This document shows, piece by piece, positions 1-8,363 of a stretch of DNA of 64,000 nucleotides. A program made the translations under genes and the position numbers. The notes beneath the pieces are model-generated. The model had not been told where the DNA came from. It saw nothing but the letters and a program-made list of their open reading frames with translations, and ran no database searches. How positions within the stretch are numbered: position 1 is the first letter of the stretch; each line of letters opens with the position of its first letter. This DNA is from Nonomuraea cypriaca (GTDB taxonomy: Bacteria; Actinomycetota; Actinomycetes; Streptosporangiales; Streptosporangiaceae). The stretch is from NCBI RefSeq assembly GCF_015645445.1, contig NZ_JADOGI010000009.1, forward strand, positions 1-64,000, in the 5' to 3' direction.

Positions 1-470
1 CGGTAACCCGCGTAGTGCAGTTGCCGCCCCGCGAAGCCGGCCGCGCCCGGATAGTACGGCCAGTACGGACGCGTCCAGGTCCCGGTCGCGTTGACCACGG
101 CCCGAGCCGCCCACTCCCCCACGTCCGTCCCAACGAGCAACCGGCCGTCCGCGCTACGATGAACGGCCGTCACCTTGACGGGTCGTACGACCTCCAGCCC
201 CACCCTGCGCTCGTAGTCCGCGTAATACTCGGGGACGACCTCGGCGGCGGGCTGCCCACCGTCCGGCTCCGGCTGACGCCGCACGCCCGGCAGATCGAAG
301 ATGCCGTGCACCTTCTCCATCGTCAGGGAGGGCGAACGATGCCGCCACGCCCCGCCCGGCCCTTCCGCCGCGTCCAGCACGACCGGCTCATACCCGAACC
401 GGCCCAGATGGTACGCGCTGGACAGCCCCGCCTGCCCGGCACCGATCACGACGACCTCGGTCTCCTCCAC
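1..470 (-). CDS. Flavin-dependent monooxygenase (CzcO/FMO type), 3' end outside window
   Basis: Likely FAD- and NAD(P)H-dependent oxidoreductase; its substrate cannot be told. The N-terminus has a dinucleotide-binding GxGxxG loop (VVVIGAGQAGLSSAYHL), an acidic end of the second strand (VVLDA), then GGAWRHR, and later ATGTWTRPYWP, all in the order usual for CzcO-like flavoproteins. Only about 156 codons are present; the rest lies beyond base 1. GTG at 468-470 is taken as start because it gives the shortest leader before the FAD strand; an in-frame TTG at 474-476 is the alternative. The next gene upstream on the same strand ends 98 bases away, so co-transcription is possible but not shown. Confidence 0.85.
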   Translation of the reverse strand, partial: MEETEVVVIGAGQAGLSSAYHLGRFGYEPVVLDAAEGPGGAWRHRSPSLTMEKVHGIFDLPGVRRQPEPDGGQPAAEVVPEYYADYERRVGLEVVRPVKVTAVHRSADGRLLVGTDVGEWAARAVVNATGTWTRPYWPYYPGAAGFAGRQLHYAGY

Positions 471-568
471 GATCAAACCAAACCACCGACACCCCCGAGC
501 TCTTCCCGAACGGCCCCGCCCACCTTGATGCCGTCCGAACGAAGGCGGTCGGATGCGATCGGGCTTGT

Positions 569-1390
569 TCAGGGGCCGGGGGCGGGCGGCTCCGTGAGCG
601 TGGACTGGAACGCGGCCCGGTGGCGGGCGATGTGCGCGATCTCGATGAGGTAGAAGCGGTCGTCGCCGCGCGCGATGTGGCTCGCGAACGCCTCGTTGCC
701 CTTGGCGGCCTGGTCGTGCATGTGGCGGATCAGGTGGTCCAGGCGGGCGCGGGCGGTGTCCGTGAGCGTGTTCCTGCCTGCGGCGTCGAGTCCGTACGCG
801 TCGGCGAACAGCCGCAGCCGGCGCGCCTGCTCCGCCACGGGGAACGTCGGCGTGTGGTCGGGATCGCTCAGCGGCACGAAACGGTAGGCGGCATAGGACA
901 CGTCCCAGACGCGCGGCCCCGGGTGAGCGGTGTCGAAGTCGATGAACGCCACCGGCCGCCCATCGCGGAACACGCAGTTGTACGGTGCCACGTCGCCGTG
1001 ACAGATGACCTCGGCCGGACTCTCCGGCGGGAAATACCACGCGCTGTCAGGCATTTCATGAAATTTCAGGAAATCGGCGGTCGCATCGTGGTACGCCCGC
1101 AACAGCTTGGCAACGCCGGCCAGCGCGCCATCCGACAGCGCCCATTCTGGCAAGGGATGGTCCGGCACCTCCCCGGCCACGAAGTCCAGGACCTCCCGCC
1201 CCTCACCGTCGACCCCGTGACTCCTCGGCGCACCCTCGAACCCGCCCGCCGCCAGATGCCCGAGCAACGCATGCACGGCCGGCGTCCATGGCCCCACAGG
1301 CCGCCGGACCGTTCCCCCAACCCTGACGACATGATTCACGCCCCCACCGGCAAGCACCTGCTCATCCACCACAGGCCGCCCATCCGTCAC
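569..1390 (-). CDS. Aminoglycoside phosphotransferase/choline-kinase fold protein
   Basis: A 273-residue kinase-fold protein expected to transfer phosphate from ATP to a hydroxyl group of an unknown small molecule. The catalytic loop is visible as HGDVAPYN (residues 131-138, Asp133 the expected base, Asn138 a metal ligand), followed by FIDFDTAHPGPRVWD (about 149-163) with the metal-binding Asp pair. The length is normal for the family. The N-lobe segment NHVVRVGGTVRRPVGPW resembles the nucleotide loop of APH enzymes. Whether it confers resistance or acts in metabolism cannot be decided from context; the neighbours (a flavoprotein and a membrane protein) give no pathway. Confidence 0.88.
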   Translation of the reverse strand: MTDGRPVVDEQVLAGGGVNHVVRVGGTVRRPVGPWTPAVHALLGHLAAGGFEGAPRSHGVDGEGREVLDFVAGEVPDHPLPEWALSDGALAGVAKLLRAYHDATADFLKFHEMPDSAWYFPPESPAEVICHGDVAPYNCVFRDGRPVAFIDFDTAHPGPRVWDVSYAAYRFVPLSDPDHTPTFPVAEQARRLRLFADAYGLDAAGRNTLTDTARARLDHLIRHMHDQAAKGNEAFASHIARGDDRFYLIEIAHIARHRAAFQSTLTEPPAPGP

Positions 1391-1511
1391 GGCGGCTGCC
1401 TGACGAGGTTGGGTTCACTATGCGGGCTCCTCATGCCGGTCGGCGGGGGTTCGCCGGTCAGTGTGTCATGTGGCCCGATGGCGTGGCACCCGGATAATTC
1501 GCCGCGGACGG

Positions 1512-2219
1512 TCAGCGGCGCGCCCCGAAGGCTACGGCGGTCGTCGATGCGATGGTCGTGACCAGAACCACCATGAGCAGCACAGTCGTCATGGGGTTCT
1601 TGCGACGCGGTGTCGGCACCAGACGTTTCGCCCGGGAACGAGGCGTGACGACCGGCGTCGGGGTCGGCACGTGCACAGGCGCCAGCCGGGGCGCGAGACG
1701 GGGCGCTTCGCGCGGATTCCGGCGCGGGCACTCCCCCACCTGGACCCGCCGCCCGCACACCACACCCGGGAAGATCGTCATCCCGGGCACCGTGACCTTG
1801 GGAACAGGCCGCTGCTTTCCCTGCGGCACCGCGATGGACACCCGGGGAACGGGCGAACGGCGTACCGAGACCCGGGGAACGGATCCGCTCGAATCCACGG
1901 AGACGTCCCGAGGGGGTGAGCGGCGTGCCCGGACCCGGGGAACCGCGACGTCCCGAGGGGGCGCGGGGCGTACTGAGACGCGGGGCATGAATCCGCCGGG
2001 GACGCCACGCGGAGGTGCCGGGGGCCGTACGGACAGTTCGCCGCTGGGCGGGGGGTCGCGGTCGGCACCGGCCGGACCCGCGACGCCCGCGACGCTGGCC
2101 GGGCCCGCGACACTGGCCGGACCCGCGCTCGGGCCCGCGGCGCTGACCGGGCCAGCGGCGGCGGTCGCGAGCAGGGCGGCGGCGAGCAGCAGGGGCGCGC
2201 GCCTGACACCCACGATCAC
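1512..2219 (-). CDS. Secreted or membrane-anchored repetitive Pro/Arg/Val-rich protein
   Basis: The GTG start at 2217-2219 overlaps the stop of the preceding DUF4239 gene by four bases (GTGA), so the two are probably translationally coupled. The 235-residue product begins with a signal-peptide-like stretch (APLLLAAALLATAAAGPVSA), followed by imperfect repeats around PRVSV/PRDVSV between about residues 75 and 135. A short segment with two cysteines (GVVCGRRVQVGEC) comes next, then a basic stretch and a C-terminal hydrophobic helix (TTVLLMVVLVTTIASTTAVA) ending in GARR. No LPxTG motif is seen. I do not recognise a family; the layout suggests an envelope-exposed protein held by a C-terminal helix. 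Confidence 0.68.
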   Translation of the reverse strand: MIVGVRRAPLLLAAALLATAAAGPVSAAGPSAGPASVAGPASVAGVAGPAGADRDPPPSGELSVRPPAPPRGVPGGFMPRVSVRPAPPRDVAVPRVRARRSPPRDVSVDSSGSVPRVSVRRSPVPRVSIAVPQGKQRPVPKVTVPGMTIFPGVVCGRRVQVGECPRRNPREAPRLAPRLAPVHVPTPTPVVTPRSRAKRLVPTPRRKNPMTTVLLMVVLVTTIASTTAVAFGARR

Positions 2220-2983
2220 ATTCCCCCGGCGATCCGGGAGAACTCCTGCAGCGCCCCCTGGAACGCCTCGGGCCCGACGGCCAGCGGCCCATCGAAGGCG
2301 CGGGCGATGTCCCACGTCAGGTAGGTGCCGAAGCCCAGCAGCCCGGCCATCGCCACCAGCGGCAGGATCGCGGCCCCGCGCGGCCTGGCCCCGGCGAGGA
2401 ACGGGAACACGATGACGAGCACGCCGGTCAGGACCGTCAGGAGCAACAGCCCCTGGGGCGGCGCCGCGGCGGCGTCGGCGGTGCGCTGGGCGCGCGCGGT
2501 GGAGACGGCCCTGATGTGCTCCAGCACGTCCGCCTTGGCGTCCTCCTCGTCGTTGTCCTTCACCTGAACGTCGTAGACGCGGCTGCGGAGCTGGTCCATG
2601 CGGGCGGCGCCGACCGGGTCCATCCGGCCTTGAGCCATGAGCGGCCACTCGTCCCTGACCACGAACGTGACGTAGTCGCGCAGCGCGGAGCGCACCTCCT
2701 GGGGCGCGGTGCCCGGCAGGTCGTCGGCCGCCCAGTAGGCGTCGATCGCGGCCTGGCTCTCGGCCTGGGTGTTGAGGCGGGCGGCGTCGGCGGTGGTCCA
2801 GGGCACGATGATCGCGATGGCGAACACCAGCAGGAACATCGCCGACAACATCGCCCCCGCGTGGGCGGCGGACGGGCCGCCGGGATCGCGATCGTCGCCG
2901 GCCTGTTTCACCAGCCTGAACACCAGCGCGGTGAGCGCTACCACGCCCACCGCCGCCAAGATCGAGAGCGTGTACGCCGCCAT
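2216..2983 (-). CDS. DUF4239 (bestrophin-like) membrane protein
   Basis: A 255-residue integral membrane protein with four predicted helices: about residues 3-24, 44-64, 175-195 and 203-222. A long soluble segment (about 70-170) lies between helices two and three and is rich in Arg, Asp and Ala. This architecture and motifs such as LSAMFLLVFAIAIIVPW fit DUF4239, whose function is unknown. The ATG start is preceded by a GGGAG ribosome-binding site. It is the first gene of a two-gene unit with the repetitive secreted protein that overlaps its stop codon. Confidence 0.8.
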   Translation of the reverse strand: MAAYTLSILAAVGVVALTALVFRLVKQAGDDRDPGGPSAAHAGAMLSAMFLLVFAIAIIVPWTTADAARLNTQAESQAAIDAYWAADDLPGTAPQEVRSALRDYVTFVVRDEWPLMAQGRMDPVGAARMDQLRSRVYDVQVKDNDEEDAKADVLEHIRAVSTARAQRTADAAAAPPQGLLLLTVLTGVLVIVFPFLAGARPRGAAILPLVAMAGLLGFGTYLTWDIARAFDGPLAVGPEAFQGALQEFSRIAGGM

Positions 2984-3650
2984 GAGGATCTCCCAAATCC
3001 CTTCGAATACGCAGTGTCACATTACTATCACACAGCGCAATGTTGGCGTCAGGCCCGCACGGGTAAAGGCCCGGCAACGCCGGAGCATGCCCCAGACCCG
3101 TCGCCGCACGGCCTACACGGGAGAGCGGAGCGGTCGCCGCACGGCCTACGCAGCGGGAACGGGTCGATCGCCGCACGGCCTACACGCGGGAACGGGGCAA
3201 TCCCCGTACGGCGCCTATCGCGCGGGAGTGTGGCCCGGGGCGGTCGCCGCATGGCCTACGCGCGGCGACCGCCCGGGGTGCCACCGGCCCCTGCGCCGGC
3301 ATGGCGACCCGGCGCTCCCTCGTGACGGCTGCTCCACGGGGGCCAAGGAGGCACATCCACCTGTCGCGCAGAGGATCCCGGCCGTCCTTCCGCGGAACGG
3401 CCCAAGGTCTTCTGCCGCGCCCTCCCACGGGCGGACACCTCATATGATCCGGTTCGCCGGGCGGCCCGCGCGTCAGGGTGTGTCCCGGGGATTCCCCTCG
3501 GATCCCAGCCTCAAAGATCACGAACCGACCTGCTCGCGTACGACCCCCAGCACCGGGCCGGGTTGGACGGATTGCCGATCATTGACAGAAATCCCTCACC
3601 ATATGTCCAGCCAGATGCTGATATTTCGGAAATGTAGGAACTATGGAGGC
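2984..3650. other. Gene-free interval of 667 bases with degenerate tandem repeats
   Basis: No convincing coding frame covers this interval. It contains the repeat cluster listed at 3102-3259, and after about 3580 it becomes noticeably AT-richer (tgacagaaatccctcaccatatg and onwards), which is the probable promoter region of the small gene starting near 3651. Nothing else was recognised. Confidence 0.5.
3102..3259. repeat. Degenerate direct repeats, about 33-34 base period
   Basis: The core CGCCGCACGGCCTAC occurs at 3102-3116, 3135-3149 and 3169-3183, with a degraded copy near 3203-3217 and CGCCGCATGGCCTAC at 3245-3259. The spacing is 33, 34, about 34 and about 42 bases. The segments between cores are also related (for example GGGAACGGG). 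The spacers are not unique sequences of constant length, so this is not a CRISPR array. Confidence 0.75.
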
Positions 3651-3992
3651 GTGAATCTCAACGGCCGTAAATTCGTGATGATGAGCTCGACGGCGAGCGC
3701 GGTGAACCTGGAAAGTCCCACGGAGTTCCTGTACGAGGAGGCCGACGGGGTGGTGTGGGGCAGCTACACGGGCGACACCGTGACCCACGGGCGTTTCGTC
3801 GGCACGCGGGACGGCGACCAGGTGTCCATCGCGTACGCCCACGCGCTGAAGGCCGGCGGCAAGGCGGGCGGGCGGAGCAGCAGCCGCGTCGAGACCGGGG
3901 ACGACGGGCTGCTGCGCCTGGTGGAGGAGTTCAGCTTCGACGGCGACGACACCGTCCACGTGAGCGTGTGCACCGAGGTCCCCCAGCCCTGA
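3651..3992 (+). CDS. Conserved hypothetical protein, 113 residues
   Basis: A short protein (N-terminus VNLNGRKFVMMSSTASAV) rich in beta-strand-like alternation, with FLYEEADGVVWGSYTGD, GRFVGTRDGDQVSIAYAH and a C-terminal HVSVCTEV segment. It looks like the small actinobacterial and bacillar single-domain proteins often left as hypothetical; I do not know a function. The start is uncertain. GTG at 3651 has GGAGG only one base upstream, which is too close, so either translation begins at GTG 3675 or the message is leaderless. The stop codon lies inside a run of short repeats (see 3985-4052). Confidence 0.6.
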   Translation: MNLNGRKFVMMSSTASAVNLESPTEFLYEEADGVVWGSYTGDTVTHGRFVGTRDGDQVSIAYAHALKAGGKAGGRSSSRVETGDDGLLRLVEEFSFDGDDTVHVSVCTEVPQP

Positions 3993-4052
3993 CAGCAGCC
4001 CTGGCGACAGCACTGCCAGCAGCTCTGACAACAGCCGTGGCAACAAGCCCGC
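3985..4052. repeat. Short degenerate repeats spanning the 3' end of the preceding gene
   Basis: Units of 9-15 bases built on CAGC(C/T)(C/G)TG(A/G)C follow one another from the last codons of the small gene through its TGA (3990-3992) into the intergenic space: CAGCCCTGACAG, CAGCCCTGGCGACAG, CACTGCCAG, CAGCTCTGACAA, CAGCCGTGGCAA. The region separates two convergent genes. Confidence 0.6.
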
Positions 4053-4069
4053 ACACCGGCGGCGGCCGG

Positions 4070-4738
4070 TCAGAGGTCCTTCTGGAGCGCGGCGCGGCCC
4101 TCGGCGGCGCCGACGAAGCGCATCTTGCCGAGCGGCACGTCGCCGCCCTGCGCCTCCCCGGCCGGCCGCCGCGCGGAGCGGCCCCGGCCCTGTCCGGGGT
4201 CGCGGTCACGGTCGTGCTCGTGGTCGCTGGGCAGCACGTACGGCCGCTTGAGCACCTCGTCCAGGATGAACACGGTCTCCGTCGCCTTGACCGCCGGGAT
4301 GTTGGCCAGCCGGTCGGTCACCATCGTGTGCACCGCCGCCACGTCGGCCACCCGAACCTGGATCATGGCGTCGTGCTGCCCGGTGGTGATGGCGCAGTAC
4401 TCCACCTCGGGCATCCGGGCCAGCTCGGCCCTGAACTGCTTCCACATCTGCTGCCGCACGGTCACGAAGATCAGCGCGGTGATGCCGAGCCCGGCCCGCA
4501 CGTGGTCGATCTCGGCCGTGAACCGCTTGATCGCGCCGTCCGCGCGCAGCGCCTCGAAGCGGGTGTACGCGCTGGCCCGGGAGATGCCCACCCGCTCGGC
4601 CAGCGCGGCGACGGAGATCCTGCCGTTCTCGCGCAGGACCTCGAGGATCTTCATGTGGATGTCGTCCAGTTCGAGACCGATACCGATCCGTCCAGACTGA
4701 CCGCCGCCGCCGACACCATTTCTGGAAATTTCACTCAT
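4070..4738 (-). CDS. Lrp/AsnC-family transcriptional regulator
   Basis: A DNA-binding protein that probably senses an amino acid or peptide-derived ligand. A winged helix-turn-helix lies at about residues 25-72 (ILEVLRENGRISVAALAERV, then ISRASAYTRFEAL), followed by the RAM/AsnC ligand domain (about 80-160, with ITTGQHDAMIQVRV). Beyond the usual end of the family there is an unusual hydrophilic tail of about 50 residues with HEHDRDRDPGQGRGRSARR. Two ATGs occur in tandem; the second (4736-4738) is better spaced from the GAGG site than 4739-4741. It is divergent from the dipeptide transporter operon and is its likely local regulator. Confidence 0.9.
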   Translation of the reverse strand: MSEISRNGVGGGGQSGRIGIGLELDDIHMKILEVLRENGRISVAALAERVGISRASAYTRFEALRADGAIKRFTAEIDHVRAGLGITALIFVTVRQQMWKQFRAELARMPEVEYCAITTGQHDAMIQVRVADVAAVHTMVTDRLANIPAVKATETVFILDEVLKRPYVLPSDHEHDRDRDPGQGRGRSARRPAGEAQGGDVPLGKMRFVGAAEGRAALQKDL

Positions 4739-4786
4739 CATTACCTCAGCGACCTTTATATACGTCTAGCCGACCGCACAGTGCCT

Positions 4787-4831
4787 GGACGTTCTGCCGG
4801 ACAATCCTCGACATCTTCCTGCCGAACGTCC
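4787..4831. promoter_or_regulatory. Inverted repeat, candidate operator of the divergent regulator/transporter pair
   Basis: GGACGTTC (4787-4794) and GAACGTCC (4824-4831) form a perfect 8-base inverted repeat enclosing 29 bases. Within it TTCTGCCGGAC and TTCCTGCCGAAC are near-identical direct copies. It sits just upstream of the transporter start at 4848 and next to TATATA (about 4757-4762), which may be the -10 box of the regulator gene. Binding by the Lrp-type protein is inference from position. Confidence 0.5.
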
Positions 4832-4847
4832 AATTTTGGAGGACTCC

Positions 4848-6431
4848 ATGGCGACCCGCTCACAGACGGCGGCCGTGCTGCTCGCCGGTGCACTCACCCT
4901 GGCCGCCTGCGGAAGCGGCGGCACCTCCCAGCCGCCCGGCGGCGGCGCGGCCTCCGGGGGCAGGACGCTCGTCATCGACACGTCCTTCGACCTCAAGACG
5001 GCTGACCCGGGCCGCACGTACGAGCCGACGGGACTGATCGTCGGCAAGGCGATCTACGAGACGCTGCTGACGTTCGACGGCGCGGACGTGACCAAGCCGG
5101 TGCCGGCGCTGGCGGAGTCGTACGAGCTGTCCGAGGACGGCAGGACCCTCACGCTGAAGCTTCGGCAGGGCGCGACGTTCGCCGACGGGTCGCCGGTGAC
5201 GGCGGACGACGTGGTGTTCTCACTGACGCGCGTGCGTGACATGAAGGGCACTCCGTCGTTCCTGCTGGACGGCGTCGAGGTGGCCAGGACGGACGACTCG
5301 ACGATCACGCTGACGTCGGAGGCGGCGAACCCGGCGCTGCCGTTCATCCTGCCCAACCCGGCGCTCGGCGTCATCAACAGCAACGTCGCCAAGCAGCACG
5401 GCGCCACCACGGATCCGCAGGACAAGGCCGAGCAGTACCTGAACTCGGCCTCCGCCGGCTCAGGCCCGTACATGATCGAGTCGTTCAACGTGAGCAGCCA
5501 GGTCACGCTCAAGGCGAACCCGAAGTACTACGGGACCAAGCCCGCGTACGACAGGGTCGTCCTCCGCAACGTCGAGGCCGCCACGCAGAAGCTGAACGTG
5601 CAGCGCGGCGACAGCCAGGTGGCGCTGAACCTGTCCGGCGACCAGGTCACCGGCATGCCCGCGACCCTCCAGGTCAAGAGGACCGCCTCGGCCAACGTCA
5701 TCTTCCTGCTGGCCAACCAGGACTCCGCGATCAGCACGACGACGCCGAACGCCGAGTTCGTGGAGGCGGTGCGCAAGGGCGTCGACTACGCGGGGCTGCT
5801 GGAGCTGGCCGGTGAGGGTTCGGCGCAGGCGCCGGGCGTCATCCCGTCGCAGTTGCTCGGTGCGCTGCCCGCCGACCAGGGCGCCAAGCGGGACGTGGCC
5901 GGCGCCAAGGCCGCGCTCGCGGCCAGCGGGTTGTCGAACCCGACGGTGAAGCTGGAGTACCCGAGCGAGCTGACCGTGAGCGGCCTGTCGTTCCAGCCGC
6001 TGGCCGAGCGGATCCAGGCCAACCTGAAGGAGGTCGGCATCACGGTGGACCTGCAGCCCGCGCCGGTCACCACGGCGCTGGACAACTACCGCAACGGCAA
6101 GGAGGAGATGGGCCTGTGGTATTGGGGTCCTGACTATCCGGACCCGAGCGACTACCTGGCGTTCCTGCCCGGCAAGACGGTGGGGCTGCGGGCCGGCTGG
6201 AAGGCCGGCGCGGCGAAGGAGATCGAGGCCGCGGGCGAGAAGGCCGCCGCGACGCTCGGGGACGACGCGCGCGAGGCCGCGTACGCCGACGTGCAGACCA
6301 AGCTGAACGAGTCGGGGCCGTTCATCCCGCTGATCCAGCCCGGCCAGAACATCGTGACCGCGGGATCGGTGACCGGGCTGGAGTACCACCCGGTGTGGAC
6401 GGTCGACGTCGCCGACCTCGGCGCGAAGTAA
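4848..6431 (+). CDS. Dipeptide/oligopeptide ABC transporter, substrate-binding lipoprotein
   Basis: Family 5 extracellular solute-binding protein (SBP_bac_5), 527 residues. It should capture peptides outside the membrane and deliver them to the two permeases encoded next. The leader ends in a lipobox (LTLAAC), giving a lipid-anchored cysteine, followed by a Gly/Ser linker. The family segments KTADPGRTYEP near the start and LWYWGPDYPDPSDY near residue 430 are present. ATG 4848 is chosen over a TTG 12 bases upstream because GGAGG (4838-4842) is correctly spaced for it. The next gene begins one base after its stop. Confidence 0.93.
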   Translation: MATRSQTAAVLLAGALTLAACGSGGTSQPPGGGAASGGRTLVIDTSFDLKTADPGRTYEPTGLIVGKAIYETLLTFDGADVTKPVPALAESYELSEDGRTLTLKLRQGATFADGSPVTADDVVFSLTRVRDMKGTPSFLLDGVEVARTDDSTITLTSEAANPALPFILPNPALGVINSNVAKQHGATTDPQDKAEQYLNSASAGSGPYMIESFNVSSQVTLKANPKYYGTKPAYDRVVLRNVEAATQKLNVQRGDSQVALNLSGDQVTGMPATLQVKRTASANVIFLLANQDSAISTTTPNAEFVEAVRKGVDYAGLLELAGEGSAQAPGVIPSQLLGALPADQGAKRDVAGAKAALAASGLSNPTVKLEYPSELTVSGLSFQPLAERIQANLKEVGITVDLQPAPVTTALDNYRNGKEEMGLWYWGPDYPDPSDYLAFLPGKTVGLRAGWKAGAAKEIEAAGEKAAATLGDDAREAAYADVQTKLNESGPFIPLIQPGQNIVTAGSVTGLEYHPVWTVDVADLGAK

Positions 6432-6432
6432 G

Positions 6433-7488
6433 GTGCCGCGAACCAAGGTGCGGGGAAGAACCGGCGGGCATCCGCTCGCGCGTTTCCTCATCCGGCGGGT
6501 CCTGCTGGCCGTGCTGATGGCCTGGGGCATCACGCTCGTCACGTTCGTGCTGACGAACCTCGTCCCCGGCGACCCGGTGGCCGCGAACCTGGGCCAGCGG
6601 GCGCTGGGCGACCCGGCCATCGTGGCGCAGTGGCGCGCCGACCACGGCCTGGACCAGCCGCTGTGGCGGCAGTACCTCATCCATCTGCAGGGCCTGCTCC
6701 AGGGCGATCTCGGGACCAGCCAGCAGAGCCACCGCCCGGTCAGCGCGGACCTGGCCGAGTTCGTGCCGGCGACGCTGGAGCTGGCGGGCGCGGCGATCCT
6801 GGTGTCGCTGGTGCTGGGCGTCGCGTTCGGCGTGGTCGCCGCGCTGCGCAGGGACCGGCTGCCGGACCACGTGCTGCGGGTGCTGAGCCTGGTCGGCATC
6901 TCGGTGCCGACGTTCTGGCTGGCGCTGGTGGCGTTCTACGTGTTCTTCTACCGGCTGCAGATCACCCCGGGCAGCGGCCGGGTGGACGCGGCGCTCGGCT
7001 CGGCGCCGGCCGTGACGGGGCTGCAGACGGTCGACGCGCTGCTGGCGGGCCGGTGGGACATCTTCACCTCCGCCGTCGGCCACCTGATCACGCCGGCGCT
7101 GGTGCTGGCGCTGTACACGATCGGGCTGCTCACCCGCTTCACCAGGTCGGCGGTGCTGGAGGTGCTGGGGCAGGACTACGTCCGCGCCGCCAGGGCCAAG
7201 GGCCTGCCCGGCAGGGTGGTGCTCTTCAGGTACGTGCTGCGCTCGGCTCTCGTGCCCATCATCACGGTGGCGGGCCTGGCCTTCGGCAGCCTGCTGTCCG
7301 GCACCGTGCTGGTCGAGGCGATCTTCGCCTGGCCGGGCATCGGGCAGTACGCGTACAAGAGCGCCACCTCACTCGACCTGCCCGCCGTCATGGGCGTCGG
7401 CCTGGTCGTGGGCGTCGTCTACCTGGTCATCAACCTGATCGTGGACGTCCTGTACGGCGTCATCGATCCCCGAGTGAGGCTGCGATGA
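6433..7488 (+). CDS. Dipeptide ABC transporter permease (DppB-like)
   Basis: Inner-membrane permease of 351 residues with about six helices. It has the N-terminal RRVLLAVLMAWGITLVTFVL helix and the family sequence VPGDPVAANLGQRA. The cytoplasmic coupling loop that contacts the ATPases is DYVRAARAKGLP (near residue 250). The GTG start lies one base after the stop of the binding-protein gene. The stop overlaps the start of the second permease by ATGA, a typical coupled operon arrangement. It pairs with the next protein to form the membrane channel. Confidence 0.93.
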   Translation: MPRTKVRGRTGGHPLARFLIRRVLLAVLMAWGITLVTFVLTNLVPGDPVAANLGQRALGDPAIVAQWRADHGLDQPLWRQYLIHLQGLLQGDLGTSQQSHRPVSADLAEFVPATLELAGAAILVSLVLGVAFGVVAALRRDRLPDHVLRVLSLVGISVPTFWLALVAFYVFFYRLQITPGSGRVDAALGSAPAVTGLQTVDALLAGRWDIFTSAVGHLITPALVLALYTIGLLTRFTRSAVLEVLGQDYVRAARAKGLPGRVVLFRYVLRSALVPIITVAGLAFGSLLSGTVLVEAIFAWPGIGQYAYKSATSLDLPAVMGVGLVVGVVYLVINLIVDVLYGVIDPRVRLR

Positions 7489-8363
7489 GACGACGGGACC
7501 CTCTGGCGGGGAAGGGCCTGCTGAGGCGGCTGCCCGAGGCGTGGCGGCAGCCGCTGGCCGTGGCCGGCGCGGTGCTGGCGCTGGCCTGGCTGGTCGTCGC
7601 GCTGGCCGCGCCCGCGCTGGCGCCGCACGACCCGCTCGCGCAGGACCTGCCGCGGCTGGCCGCCCCGGGTCCCGGCCACTGGTTCGGGACGGACCAGCTC
7701 GGGCGGGACATCCTGAGCCGGGTCGTGTACGGGGCGCGGGTGTCGATCCCGCTGACGTTGCTGCTGGTGGTGCTGTCGGTGCTGATCGGCGGCCTGCTCG
7801 GCGCGTGCGCCGGCTACTTCGGCCGGTGGGCCGACGAGACGATCATGCGGCTGGCGGACCTGGTGTTCGCGTTCCCGACCGTGATCCTGGCCATGGTGGT
7901 GGCCGCCGCGCTGGGCGCGAGCCTGACGAACGCGGTGCTGGCGGTGCTGGTCGTCGCCTGGCCCGCGTACGCCCGGGTGACGCGCGGGCTGGTGCTGGGG
8001 GTGCGGGAGCGGGAGTTCGTGCTGAGCGGGCGGCTGCTGGGCTTCTCGGTGTGGCGGTCGTTGCGCGTGGACGTGCTGCCGAACGTGATCGGCCCGGTGC
8101 TGGTGCTGGCGACGCTGGACATCGGCACCGCGCTGCTGTTGCTGTCCGGGCTGTCGTTCCTGGGCCTCGGGGCCAAGCCGCCCTCGCCCGAGTGGGGGGC
8201 GATGGTGGCCTCCGGCGTGGAGGTGTTCGACAGCTGGTGGGTGGCGACGTTCCCGGGGCTGGCGATCCTGACCGTGGTGCTGGCGTTCAACTTCCTCGGA
8301 GACACCTTGCGGGACGCGCTCGACCCCCGTACGGCCCGCGCGATCAAGGAGCGTGCGCTGTGA
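7485..8363 (+). CDS. Dipeptide ABC transporter permease (DppC-like)
   Basis: A 292-residue permease with an N-terminal cytoplasmic stretch, the DppC signature HWFGTDQLGRDILSRV, five to six helices, and the coupling loop REREFVLSGRLLG. The ATG at 7485 overlaps the previous stop (ATGA), and its own stop overlaps the GTG of the ATPase gene by GTGA. Together with the neighbouring genes it completes a five-component peptide importer. Confidence 0.93.
   Translation: MRRRDPLAGKGLLRRLPEAWRQPLAVAGAVLALAWLVVALAAPALAPHDPLAQDLPRLAAPGPGHWFGTDQLGRDILSRVVYGARVSIPLTLLLVVLSVLIGGLLGACAGYFGRWADETIMRLADLVFAFPTVILAMVVAAALGASLTNAVLAVLVVAWPAYARVTRGLVLGVREREFVLSGRLLGFSVWRSLRVDVLPNVIGPVLVLATLDIGTALLLLSGLSFLGLGAKPPSPEWGAMVASGVEVFDSWWVATFPGLAILTVVLAFNFLGDTLRDALDPRTARAIKERAL

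Noticed and set aside
3102..3259. Possible CRISPR array (33-34 base spacing)
   Set aside because: Intervals are related to each other and too short for spacers, and the repeats are degenerate.
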